From: CAXXOK01 sp963675365
GTDB lineage: Bacteria > Bacillota > Clostridia > Christensenellales > Aristaeellaceae
Assembly: GCA_963675365.2 (NCBI GenBank)
Contig: CAXXVA010000003.1
Coordinates: forward strand, 124,001-188,000
Length of the DNA stretch: 64,000 bases
Direction of reading: 5' to 3'
Numbering within the stretch: position 1 is the stretch's first letter; each line of letters opens with the position of its first letter. A model generated the notes under the pieces. The model saw only the letters and a list, made by a program, of their open reading frames with translations, did not search any database and was not told the DNA's origin. A program made the translations under genes and the position numbers. This document shows positions 44,471-53,757 of the stretch, piece after piece.

Positions 44471-47400
44471 ATGAAAAGAACCTTGGCTCTGTTACTGACG
44501 CTGGCGCTTTTTGCCACCTTGTTTGCGGGTGGCGTAACGGCTCTTGCCGACGATCAGTACACGCAACTGGAATCACTGACAGTCAACTACAAGGAACAGC
44601 CGCTTGGCATTGAAACGGATAACATCCGTTTCAGCTGGAAAATGAATTCCAACATAATCGGGCAGGAACAGGCAGCCTATCAGCTTGTTGTCCGAGAGGA
44701 ATCCGCTGATGGCACGGTTATATGGGACAGCGGCAAGGTAACAAGCAGTACTTCCGTGGCTATCTCATATGGCGGCTCCGCACTCAAGGCGGAAACCCGG
44801 TATAACTGGAGCGTAACCGTCGATACTACGATGGGCGATACGTGCAGCGCGTCCAGTTGGTTTGAAACCGGCACCGATTGGGATATGAGCGGCGCGGAGT
44901 GGATTACCATCGAGGGCTTCCTCAGCGATGATCCATATGAAGGCCGGAGAGCGACCTACGGAACATACTCTGAGGAGAACATGAATGCGCTTATGTTCCG
45001 CACAGAACAGGAACTCACCGGTACGGACATCGCGTCGGCACGCTTATACATCTCAGGCGTTGGCTCGTACGAGGCGTATATCAACGGTGAAATTGTTCAG
45101 GGTGATCGTCCGATGGCTTTTGGACCCGGTTGGACGGATTACTTATCTTATGTTAACTACCAGACTTATGACGTTGCCGAATATATCGATGGCGATAAAA
45201 TTACGCTTGGCGCTATTGTAGGATCAGGATTCTACGGCGGCAATAATGGCGGCAGCGGCGCATCAGGCGTGTTCACCAACACCGACAATGGCGAAACCGA
45301 CAGGGTCGAACGCGGTCTGCTTGCGAAGCTGGTCATTAAGTACAGCGACGGATCGACCCAGGAAATCGTATCCTCTGCGGATGGCTGGAAAGTCAACAGC
45401 AGAACGCCTATCCTCGCAGACGGTATCCGTTCGACGAGTGCGGAAACCACATATCCCGGCGGTCACTACGATGCGAGAATTGCGAAAGAATTTGAAGGCT
45501 GGAACGATGTCGACTATAATCCGGGCGCAACTGAGTCGGATTGGAAGAGCGCGGTTGAGCTCATCTATGCGGGCGTTGAGATAGCCGGCGACAGCGGAGT
45601 TATCTACGAGTATACAAAACTGCCCTGGATAACCGCTTATTCGTACAATCCGTCGACCGACATCATCGAAGGCTGGAAAGATGGCGGCCCGAGCACCTAC
45701 AGGACCGGAACCGTTGATGAAGAGAAAATGGTTTACTACGAACAGGGTGACACCATTACGATCAAAGATGGCGAAGTGCTTGTCCTTGACTTTGGCCAAA
45801 ACGCCGCGGCTTTGCCGGAATTCACGGTCTCGGGTGATGCCGGTACGCTGCTTTGGATGAAAAATGGTGAAAACATCAGCGACGGTAATTCCACGATCAC
45901 TACGATCACCGCTGGCTGGGAACCGACTGGGGTTTCGATCCCGAAATATGCCGTGAACTTCGAAGGCGGCGCGGGCGGATACAGGAGCTTCCAGTATGTT
46001 CTATCGGGAGACGGCATGGAGCACTACAAAGTGAATACGCACTTTGTTGGGTATCGATATCTGGCGCTCACCGCACAGGGCGGAGATGTAACCCTTTATG
46101 GTATTGAGTCTGTTGTCGTTTCTTCAGTAGGCGAAGAAGCTGGTGTTGTGGAAACTTCAAACGCTGCTGTCAATCAGTTTGTTCAGAATTCCAAGTGGAG
46201 TCAGATTGGCAACTTTATCTCGGCTCCCACGGATTGTCCGACCAGAGAATACAATGGTTGGACTGGAGATATTCAGGTGTATGTGGACACGGCGTTCTAC
46301 CACTTCGAATCTACCGGTATTATCGGTCAGTTTATTGAGATCATGCAGGAAGGCTTGAAGCGGGTTGGCAACTACAACTCGACGATGCCCAGCACAGTTG
46401 CGACCGAAGATGGCGGTACTTCATCTCCTGGCTGGACCGACGCAGGCGTTATCGTCCCCTGGATTTATTATCAGCAAACGGGCGATACCTCCTTATTGCT
46501 GAAGTATTGGACTGAGATGTGTACGTATACCGATACTCTCAATGCCAAAGGACAGTATGGCGATACATGGGTGAGTGCGTATAGCACGACCAGTAACGAC
46601 GGTACTGCCTGGGGCGACCATCTCGGCGTGTACATTCCGACAGGTCAGTTCACAGCAACGGTCTATCATCTCTATGACAATATGCTGATGGCGGAAATGG
46701 CTGAGGTTCTCGGCATGTCCGATGATGCCGCCAAGTATAGTGCAAAGGCGGAAAATATCCGGACGTACATGATTGATCGTTATCTGATGAGCGACGGGTA
46801 TCTGATCTCCGGACGTGTCGATGACGTACAAGGAAGCGCAGGTTACCCGTGGGCGCCGTACACCAAGGTGGATAACGCGCAAACGGCACTGGCCTGGATG
46901 CTCAAGCTTGGCATCTACGACACTGACGAGCAGAGAGACACGATGGCTGCAAACTTGGCAAAGAGCATCGCCAATGCCGAAGGCACAGTTAACGAAGGTC
47001 TTGGAGAAAACACGATCGCGGCAGGATTCCTGGGTGTGCATGTCCTTCTGCCCATGCTGAGCCAATTTGGCGAAAACAGCACGGCTTATGCACTGATGAC
47101 CAACACCGAACCCAACTCTTTCCTGTATGCAATCGTGGCCCCGCCGGAACCCGCAACAACGATTTGGGAAGAATGGGTCATCTGGGGTTCCTCTGACGAA
47201 CAAGGCTGGGGCAAAGGCTCACAGAACCACTATGCGTATGGCGCGTCTGCCGAGTGGCTGTACAAGTATGTCCTTGGTATTGAAAGGGATGAGGCTACGC
47301 CGGCATATAAGGAATTCGTCCTTCAGCCTGTAGCCGACAGTGCACTGGACTATGCAAAGGGTAGTTACGATTCTTATTACGGCCGTATTGAGTCCAGTTG

Positions 47401-47656
47401 GACTGCCGTTGACGGAGTCATGGACAGCTACAATTGCGTCGTTCCCGCCAATACGAAGGCTACCTTGTATCTGCCGGTTGCCGGCGCTGAATATGCAGGC
47501 GATCTGAGTGGCGTTGAGTATATTGGCAACACAACGCATAACGGCATTGAAACGGCGGAATTCGAACTGGCTTCCGGTGGCTATAGCTTCACAATGAATA
47601 ACGGTACGATTGATGTGAACTATGCTTCTGGGTATGACACAATCAGTGGTAATTAA
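44471..47656 (+). CDS. Secreted GH78 alpha-L-rhamnosidase
   Basis: A 1061-residue exported enzyme. The signal peptide covers about residues 1-24 and has no lipobox. Beta-sandwich domains (YKEQPLGIETDNIRFSW, YISGVGSYEAYING) come first, then the (alpha/alpha)6 barrel. The catalytic segment DCPTREYNGWTGD has Asp588 and Glu593, the spacing of the general acid region in GH78, and TTIWEEW has Glu900 as the likely base. A C-terminal beta-sandwich follows. GGGAGG upstream sets the start at 44471. It frees L-rhamnose from plant glycosides or pectin fragments outside the cell. Confidence 0.93.
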   Translation: MKRTLALLLTLALFATLFAGGVTALADDQYTQLESLTVNYKEQPLGIETDNIRFSWKMNSNIIGQEQAAYQLVVREESADGTVIWDSGKVTSSTSVAISYGGSALKAETRYNWSVTVDTTMGDTCSASSWFETGTDWDMSGAEWITIEGFLSDDPYEGRRATYGTYSEENMNALMFRTEQELTGTDIASARLYISGVGSYEAYINGEIVQGDRPMAFGPGWTDYLSYVNYQTYDVAEYIDGDKITLGAIVGSGFYGGNNGGSGASGVFTNTDNGETDRVERGLLAKLVIKYSDGSTQEIVSSADGWKVNSRTPILADGIRSTSAETTYPGGHYDARIAKEFEGWNDVDYNPGATESDWKSAVELIYAGVEIAGDSGVIYEYTKLPWITAYSYNPSTDIIEGWKDGGPSTYRTGTVDEEKMVYYEQGDTITIKDGEVLVLDFGQNAAALPEFTVSGDAGTLLWMKNGENISDGNSTITTITAGWEPTGVSIPKYAVNFEGGAGGYRSFQYVLSGDGMEHYKVNTHFVGYRYLALTAQGGDVTLYGIESVVVSSVGEEAGVVETSNAAVNQFVQNSKWSQIGNFISAPTDCPTREYNGWTGDIQVYVDTAFYHFESTGIIGQFIEIMQEGLKRVGNYNSTMPSTVATEDGGTSSPGWTDAGVIVPWIYYQQTGDTSLLLKYWTEMCTYTDTLNAKGQYGDTWVSAYSTTSNDGTAWGDHLGVYIPTGQFTATVYHLYDNMLMAEMAEVLGMSDDAAKYSAKAENIRTYMIDRYLMSDGYLISGRVDDVQGSAGYPWAPYTKVDNAQTALAWMLKLGIYDTDEQRDTMAANLAKSIANAEGTVNEGLGENTIAAGFLGVHVLLPMLSQFGENSTAYALMTNTEPNSFLYAIVAPPEPATTIWEEWVIWGSSDEQGWGKGSQNHYAYGASAEWLYKYVLGIERDEATPAYKEFVLQPVADSALDYAKGSYDSYYGRIESSWTAVDGVMDSYNCVVPANTKATLYLPVAGAEYAGDLSGVEYIGNTTHNGIETAEFELASGGYSFTMNNGTIDVNYASGYDTISGN

Positions 47657-47734
47657 TCAGGTACGGACTGCCGATATTGGCAATCACTGAATACCTATTG
47701 GTGACACTGGAAAAAGTTGTTCCCTTACAAACTG

Positions 47735-47766
47735 GGGCTGCCGTACTTTTCAAAGTGCGGCAGCCC
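47735..47766 (+). terminator. Hairpin after the GH78 gene
   Basis: A 15-bp stem with one G-U pair: GGGCTGCCG arm at 47735 with CGGCAGCCC ending at 47766. No clear T-run follows. Confidence 0.65.
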
Positions 47767-47809
47767 GCTTGCTAAATGATTGCATGTATGGAAAGGCAGA
47801 AGAACAGTT

Positions 47810-48022
47810 TTATTTTTCGGAAAGACGGACGGAGTCAGCGCTCTGTGTGCTCGCAAACAGATGCTGGCGGTATGAGCGGTAGATAAGGGTAATCATATCG
47901 TGCCGGATCAGCGTGTTTTTGCCGATCCCAAAGGGAATGACTCTGTCCGAGATGCGCAGATTGCCGCTTGAGGTTGTCGTCATTCCGCTTACAGAATATT
48001 GGGAGAAATGTATGTACTTTAT
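47810..48022 (-). pseudogene. Decayed class II aldolase/adducin-type gene fragment
   Basis: On the minus strand a frame reads SGMTTTSSGNLRISD, then RVIPFGIGKNTLIRHDMITLI, ending at a TAA at 47810-47812. In class II aldolases (fuculose-, rhamnulose- or ribulose-phosphate aldolase/epimerase) the N-terminal part reads like GMTTGTSGNLSIRD, then ITPSGI ... L ... DDMI. The order and spacing fit, but a TAG lies just upstream and the C-terminal catalytic part is absent. So it is a broken remnant of an aldolase gene in a rhamnose locus, an enzyme that the pathway would need. Confidence 0.55.
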
Positions 48023-48505
48023 GGAAATCTATACCAAATTATCGGGGTATCGAACTGCAAACGGAATCGCGGAAAACGATGATGCCGACAGGCGGCGAAC
48101 ATTTCAGAAAATGGTATCTACATTTGCAAAACAAGCATTTACACCCTCAACCGTATTCTTGTAGGATATGGATAGATGCCTACCATAGTTTCATGTTGGA
48201 GCTATTTTTTTAGACATTACGCATAGGCATAAGCGAGCGGAACGATACGCTGCGAATGGAACAAGCGAAGGAGTAAAAGATACATTTTTCGGATTTTATC
48301 CCAGATTTGTGTCTAACTGCCTGACGGCGGCTGAAGGATTCTGCCAAACGAACCTAAACCAGCCCGTCCGTGCAAAAGCATTCGCAAACAGCTGTTTTTC
48401 CTGTTAGGGGTTTTAGAATCGCACCTGACGGGCAGCCCATGGCAGTACCGCAAAAGTGTCAAATAAGCAGGTAGATTCTGTGTGCTTGCGAGCAGGAGGA
48501 ACTCA

Positions 48506-50008
48506 ATGTCCGAATATATACTGGAAATGCGGCATATCACAAAAATCTTTCCGGGAGTGAAAGCGCTTGACGATGTACAGTTCAATCTGAAAAAGGGCGA
48601 AATCCATGCGATCGTCGGAGAAAACGGCGCGGGGAAATCGACGTTTATTAAAGTGCTTGCCGGCGTATTTCAGCCCGACGGCGGTGAAATCGTTCTCAAT
48701 GGGCAACCTGTTCATATGGACAGCCCTCTTGTGGCGTCGGCAAAGGGCGTCGCAGCGATCCATCAGCATGCCGCTTCTTATCCCGATCTGAGCGTTGCGG
48801 AGAATATTTTTATCGGGCATGAATTTGTCGCCGGCCCGTTTATCAACTGGAAAAAAGCGAATGCCGAGGCGCAGAAGCTTTTAAAATCCATTGGAGCGGA
48901 CATAAACCCGGCGGTTTCCGTAGGCGTGCTGTCAGTAGCCCAGCAGCAAATGGTCGAAATCGCCAAAGCGCTTTCGCAAAACGCCCAGATTCTGATTATG
49001 GACGAGCCGACGGCCGCTCTATCCAAACAGGAAAGCGAAGAGCTGTATACCATCGCCCGCAATCTGCGCTCAAAGGGCGCGTCTATTATCCTGATCTCCC
49101 ACCGCTTTGAAGATATCTTCGGCCTGGCGGACAGAGTTACGGTGCTGCGCGACGCTAAATACATCGGCACATGGGATATGAAGAAGGACAACGTCGACGA
49201 AGCGATGCTTGTGCATCATATGGTCGGATATGATATTTCCCAGTATTTCCCCAAGAAGGAAACCACGATCGGCGAGGAAGTGCTGCGCGTGGAAAACTTA
49301 AGCCGCACCGGGTATTTCCGTGACGTGAGCTTCAACGTCCGTTCAGGCGAAATCGTCGGGCTGACCGGTTTGGTCGGCGCCGGACGTACGGAAGTCGTCG
49401 AAGCCATATTCGGGGTGACAAAGCCCGACTCGGGCAAGGTGATCCTGCTGGGCAAGGAAATCAACGTGCATGAACCGGCCGACGTGATGAAACTCGGGTT
49501 GAGCCTGCTGCCGGAAGACCGCCACAAGCAGGCGCTGCTTCTGCCGTGGTCGATTGGGCGAAACACAACGCTTCCCATACTCAACCAAATGAAACGCGGG
49601 ATATTTATCTGCAACAGGAAAGAAAATGAAATCGGCTGCAAATATCATAAAATGCTTAAAATCCGGGCTCCGGGAGTTGAAACATTAACCGAAGCGCTGT
49701 CCGGAGGAAACCAGCAGAAGGTGGTTATCGCCAAGCAGTTGGCAGTGCAGGCAAAAGTGATTATTCTGGACGAACCCACAAAAGGCGTGGACGTTGGCAG
49801 CAAGGCGCAGATCTACGAAATTATGTCCGAGCTGGCGTCGCAGGGTATCGGAATCTTGATGATATCTTCGGAAATGCCGGAAGTGATGAATATGAGCGAC
49901 CGTATTTATGTTATGAGCGAGGGACACATGCGCGCCGAACTTCCGGCCGAAAGCGTGACCCAGCAGGAAATATTAAACGCGGCCATGCCAGCGGGAAGAG
50001 AGGTGTAA
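48506..50008 (+). CDS. Sugar ABC transporter ATPase, RbsA/MglA/RhaT type
   Basis: A 500-residue ATPase with two nucleotide-binding lobes. The first has Walker A GENGAGKST, signature LSVAQQQ and Walker B ILIMDEPT. The second has a degenerate Walker A (GLVGAGRTE) and an intact signature LSGGNQQK, as is normal in this family. AGGAGG lies 6 bases before the ATG at 48506. It drives the permeases encoded next; the binding protein at 52243 resembles rhamnose/autoinducer-type proteins. Confidence 0.95.
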   Translation: MSEYILEMRHITKIFPGVKALDDVQFNLKKGEIHAIVGENGAGKSTFIKVLAGVFQPDGGEIVLNGQPVHMDSPLVASAKGVAAIHQHAASYPDLSVAENIFIGHEFVAGPFINWKKANAEAQKLLKSIGADINPAVSVGVLSVAQQQMVEIAKALSQNAQILIMDEPTAALSKQESEELYTIARNLRSKGASIILISHRFEDIFGLADRVTVLRDAKYIGTWDMKKDNVDEAMLVHHMVGYDISQYFPKKETTIGEEVLRVENLSRTGYFRDVSFNVRSGEIVGLTGLVGAGRTEVVEAIFGVTKPDSGKVILLGKEINVHEPADVMKLGLSLLPEDRHKQALLLPWSIGRNTTLPILNQMKRGIFICNRKENEIGCKYHKMLKIRAPGVETLTEALSGGNQQKVVIAKQLAVQAKVIILDEPTKGVDVGSKAQIYEIMSELASQGIGILMISSEMPEVMNMSDRIYVMSEGHMRAELPAESVTQQEILNAAMPAGREV

Positions 50009-50012
50009 CGAA

Positions 50013-51026
50013 ATGGAAAATAAGAAAAAATCGTTTGCTCTCTATTCCATACTGGCACGGTATCGCGAACTGCCTCTGGTTGGTATTCTGATATTTCTGC
50101 TCATTCTGGTTTCTATTCTGGTGCCCGGATACTTGCAGAACAGCTATATGAACATCCTAAAAGGTGGATCCATCGAACTGGTGATGGCGTGCGGTATGCT
50201 ATGTGTTCTGTTGGTAGGTTCTATTGATATTTCCGTAGCGGGTGTGCTGGCGTTTTCCGGATCGCTTGCGGGCATGCTGATGCGAGACGGCTATATCGGC
50301 AGTATTTTTGGCATGTTTGTTGTCGGGATTGTAACCGGAGCGTTATTTGGTGCTCTCAGTGGAGTACTTGTCGCCTATGGCAGAGTGCTGCCGATCATTG
50401 TAACGCTCGGCATGATGTATGTATCGCGTGCGTTGATCCCAATGGATTGGCTGCTTGGACTTAACAAGATATCACCTACGGATCTTACGGAGACGTTCCG
50501 GGTGTTCATGCTCAGGAATTCTTTCCTTGGGCTGCCGTATCTGGTTTGGATTGCCATTATCGTGGTTTTGATCATGTGGGTTTTTCTGCGGTATACACGC
50601 ACGGGACGAAACTTGTATGCGGTAGGCTCCAATCTGGAGGCCGCGCAGGTTCGCGGAGTTCATATTAAATTAATCAAGGTTCTTGCCCATACCATCTGTG
50701 GTGCGACCGCTGGATTGGGCGGCATTATGTGGCTTGGTTACTACAACGCCATTGAAAAGGTTTCCGCCACGGGAGAAGAGATGTTTGTCATCGCGGTATG
50801 CGTGATGGGCGGCGTGGCGGTAACGGGCGGCTACGGCAAAATTCTTGGCGTGGTAATCGGCGCGATCATGATTGCCACAATCAACAGTGCGATTCCGCAA
50901 GTGTTTATTTCCAATACGATGATTACAGAGCTTTTCAAAGGCATTCTGATATTGCTTGCCATTTTGTTGAATGTTTCTCTTAGAAGAGCGGCCAATAAGC
51001 GTGATCTGATCGGGAGGAACATCTGA
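50013..51026 (+). CDS. Sugar ABC transporter permease 1, RbsC/RhaP type
   Basis: A 337-residue permease of the BPD_transp_2 family with about ten hydrophobic helices. It carries the family motifs GSIDISVAGVLAFSG and GRNLYAVGSNLEAAQVRGV. It starts 4 bases after the ATPase stop and overlaps the second permease by one base (TGATG). Two different permeases with one ATPase is the pattern of RhaTPQS and LsrACDB systems. Confidence 0.94.
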   Translation: MENKKKSFALYSILARYRELPLVGILIFLLILVSILVPGYLQNSYMNILKGGSIELVMACGMLCVLLVGSIDISVAGVLAFSGSLAGMLMRDGYIGSIFGMFVVGIVTGALFGALSGVLVAYGRVLPIIVTLGMMYVSRALIPMDWLLGLNKISPTDLTETFRVFMLRNSFLGLPYLVWIAIIVVLIMWVFLRYTRTGRNLYAVGSNLEAAQVRGVHIKLIKVLAHTICGATAGLGGIMWLGYYNAIEKVSATGEEMFVIAVCVMGGVAVTGGYGKILGVVIGAIMIATINSAIPQVFISNTMITELFKGILILLAILLNVSLRRAANKRDLIGRNI

Positions 51027-52126
51027 TGAAGAAAGTATTGAAAACACTTAAGCCGCTTCTGCGCTGGGAAACGATGCTGGCTGTGCTGCTTATACTGCTC
51101 TATGTGATCTTCAACTGGAAAGACGGAGCGAATGTTGCCGCCGGCGTTTATAAAAAGGACGCGTTCAACCTGGTAAAGCTCGTCAAGGGTATGCAGCCCT
51201 ATATGCTCTACAGCTTTATGATGCTGGGCATGATGCTGATCCTTGCGATGGGCGACATTGATATTTCCGTAGGTGCTTCCGGCGCGTTGAGCGCTGCGGT
51301 GCTGTTTGTTACCTACGGCGCGATGCTTGACATGGGTATGCCTAACGGGATTGCGTTTGTGCTGGCGCTGCTGATGTGTATCGTCACGGGTTCCGCGTGC
51401 GGCTTCTTAAACGGCATTCTGGTATCGCGTTTCAAAGAATTGTACGCCATGATTATTACTCTTTCAACGATGCTGTTTTTCCGTGGGATCTGTTACCTGC
51501 TGCTGGGCGGAAATACGCTGGTTTTCAAAAACGACGCAACGTTTGATTTGCTGAAGAACTTAAACAATACCGTAGCGATCGGCAGCCTGTCTGTACCGGT
51601 GATCATATTCTGGTTTCTGATTGTTTGCGCAGGATTCTTCATCGTTTTGCATACGATGCCTGCCGGAAGGAAACTTTTTGCTGTAGGAACCAATCCAAGC
51701 ACCAGCCGCTACAGCGGTATCCGCGTAGACCGAATCAAAGTGATTGCTTTCACGCTGACTGGTACGATGGCTGCGCTATCCTCGATCTTCTATGTGGGAG
51801 CCGCGTCCCGGTCAATCCGTGCGGACGCGATGGAAGGCTATGAACTGTACGCGATTGCCGCAGCCGTTCTCGCCGGGTTTTCCACAGACGGCGGAAAGGG
51901 AAACGTTGCCGGCGGCATCCTTTCCCTGCTGATCTTCGGTGTACTTAAAAAAGGACTCGGTACGGTATTTAGCCTTGCGGACAGCACGGTAAACCTTGCC
52001 GTAGGCATAGTGCTGATCCTCAGCGTTTTAATTCCCAATGTAATCCAAGATGTTTCGACGCATATGCGGCTGCGACGCCAGCAAGTCCGGATTGAAACCA
52101 TTGCGTCGACCGGCGAACAAGTATAA
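51026..52126 (+). CDS. Sugar ABC transporter permease 2, RbsC/RhaQ type
   Basis: A 366-residue permease with the family motifs MGDIDISVGASGALSAA and GRKLFAVGTNPSTSRYSGI. It is read directly after the first permease with a one-base overlap. It has the same fold and probably forms a heterodimer with it. Confidence 0.94.
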   Translation: MKKVLKTLKPLLRWETMLAVLLILLYVIFNWKDGANVAAGVYKKDAFNLVKLVKGMQPYMLYSFMMLGMMLILAMGDIDISVGASGALSAAVLFVTYGAMLDMGMPNGIAFVLALLMCIVTGSACGFLNGILVSRFKELYAMIITLSTMLFFRGICYLLLGGNTLVFKNDATFDLLKNLNNTVAIGSLSVPVIIFWFLIVCAGFFIVLHTMPAGRKLFAVGTNPSTSRYSGIRVDRIKVIAFTLTGTMAALSSIFYVGAASRSIRADAMEGYELYAIAAAVLAGFSTDGGKGNVAGGILSLLIFGVLKKGLGTVFSLADSTVNLAVGIVLILSVLIPNVIQDVSTHMRLRRQQVRIETIASTGEQV

Positions 52127-52242
52127 TCTGCCGGCGGGAGATAGATAGACGCCTGCGGATTCCCAATGTATCATCGCGGGATCACCCGTGAAGATAGAGA
52201 AAAAAAGCCCAATAAGGGCAAAGAAACAAGGAGGTTCCATTT

Positions 52243-53262
52243 ATGAAAAGGTTACTCTCTATGATCGTTGCAGTCATTGTGGTACTCAGCACTGTCGCGA
52301 TCGCATCGGCCGAGGTTTCGGGCGAAGGTTTGTACATCGGTGTGGTATACAAACAGTCCGGTAACGCCTACTTCCAGGCAGCTGTGCAAGGCTTTGAACA
52401 GGCTGCCGCAGAGCTCGGTTTCACCATGGACCATGACGGTCCGGAAGATGGTTCCAATGACGGCCAGATCCGTATCATCCAGAACTTTATTGATAAGGGC
52501 GTGGATGCACTGTGCGTTTCTGCCAACGATGCCGATGGCCTCGTAGATATCCTGCAAGCCGCACAGGCCGAAGGTATCAAGGTCCTATCCTGGGACGCAA
52601 AAGTTGCCGCTGAAGCACGTGATCTGGATGTGCAGCCTGCGAGCGCGAAGGCTATTGGTTTGCAGCTTCTGGAAAGCATTGCCGAGTCCATCGGTTATGA
52701 AGGCCAGCTTGGTGTTGTATCCGCCGGCGCGACCGCTCCCAACCAAAACCTGTGGATCAGCTACATTGAAGAAGCCCTGGCAAGTGATCCTGTCTATGCA
52801 AATATCGAATACATCGGTGTTGTGTACGGCGATGACGAATACCAAAAGAGCTACGATGTGACGCTGGCGCTGCTGTCGCAGTATCCCGACCTCAAAGGGC
52901 TGATCGTGCCCACGACCGCTGGCGCCCCCGCGGTTTCCAAGTGCGTTATGGACGAAGGCCTGACCGGCCAGGTGAAGGTGACCGGCCTGACGCTCGCTTC
53001 CGATATGGCCGAGTACATCAAAGCCGGCGTTTGCGACGCGACGTTCCTGTGGAACCCGATCGAACTGGGTTATGTGACCGCATACGCGGCATGCGCCATG
53101 GTGAACGGCGACATTACCGGTGCTGTTGGCGACATGCTGGAAGTTCCCGGCTTTGAAGGCCTGGAAGTGACGGAAGCGGATGACGGCGGCACCATCCTGT
53201 TCCTTAACAAACTCAATCCGTTCACCGTCGATACGGTGGATGCCTGGGTCAACATCCTGTAA
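52243..53262 (+). CDS. Secreted sugar-binding protein, RhaS/RbsB family
   Basis: A 339-residue periplasmic-binding-protein-I fold with a signal peptide ending about ASA (21-23), again without a lipobox. The DGSNDGQIRIIQNFIDKGVDAL and SVSANDADGL type segments are like rhamnose and autoinducer-2 binding proteins. AAGGAGG lies upstream. It completes the ATPase-permease-permease-binding protein operon. It is clearly related along its whole length to the lipoprotein at 57100-58140 (for example DDEYQKSYDVTLALLSQYP against EDDYETSYRVALGLLEQYP). Confidence 0.93.
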   Translation: MKRLLSMIVAVIVVLSTVAIASAEVSGEGLYIGVVYKQSGNAYFQAAVQGFEQAAAELGFTMDHDGPEDGSNDGQIRIIQNFIDKGVDALCVSANDADGLVDILQAAQAEGIKVLSWDAKVAAEARDLDVQPASAKAIGLQLLESIAESIGYEGQLGVVSAGATAPNQNLWISYIEEALASDPVYANIEYIGVVYGDDEYQKSYDVTLALLSQYPDLKGLIVPTTAGAPAVSKCVMDEGLTGQVKVTGLTLASDMAEYIKAGVCDATFLWNPIELGYVTAYAACAMVNGDITGAVGDMLEVPGFEGLEVTEADDGGTILFLNKLNPFTVDTVDAWVNIL

Positions 53263-53757
53263 TCGTATCCAACTGTAAGCGATATTCGCGCTTCACAGCG
53301 AGATCACAGGCTGGCAGGAATTGCGGGGTAAGTAATTTGCCGCTGTGTTTCCTTCAAAAGACATTCTAATTGAACGAATAGCCTGACAGATAACGGGAAG
53401 GGGCAGCGGAAAGGCGCCGGTAAACCAGTAGCGTCGCTTTCCGCTGCCCGGATCCCCGTGCTTATACCGGGCTTTTCGTTGCATTCGGATTGTAGCGGGC
53501 ATGAAGGCCGATTACGATTCCGGCTTATGCGCACTATGTCATTCGCATAGCAATTCGGGATAGCCGACAGGAAACCGGAAACCCATTTGGAAAGGGTGTA
53601 TCAGCTATACAGGGGCAAGTGCTTTCAGTGAATGGACAGAATCCATGTCAACCCCGACTCGATTGGCGGTATTGCAGCAATAGAACTCTTCTGCGCAGCT
53701 TTACCGCACTTGCAGCCATACCTTATAAAAACGATACTGGTTTACGCAAACGATAAA
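53263..53757. other. Spacer between the ABC operon and the sensor operon
   Basis: A 495-base region. It contains a long stem at 53401-53449 and, before the kinase, an open stretch from 53632 that could extend the kinase by 42 residues but does not look like a membrane-kinase N-terminus. No other gene is supported. Confidence 0.6.
53401..53449 (+). terminator. Terminator-like structure after the ABC operon
   Basis: GGGCAGCGGAAA (53401-53412) pairs perfectly with TTTCCGCTGCCC (53438-53449) around a 25-base loop. A second small stem CCCGG/CCGGG then leads into CTTTTCG. Confidence 0.6.

Larger units (their letters stand above)
47657..48505. other. Spacer with a terminator and remnants of a class II aldolase
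   Basis: An 849-base region before the ABC transporter operon. It has a hairpin at 47735-47766 and, on the minus strand, a decayed class II aldolase fragment (47810-48022). The rest (48023-48480) has only interrupted frames. AGGAGG at 48494 belongs to the ATPase gene. Confidence 0.6.
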
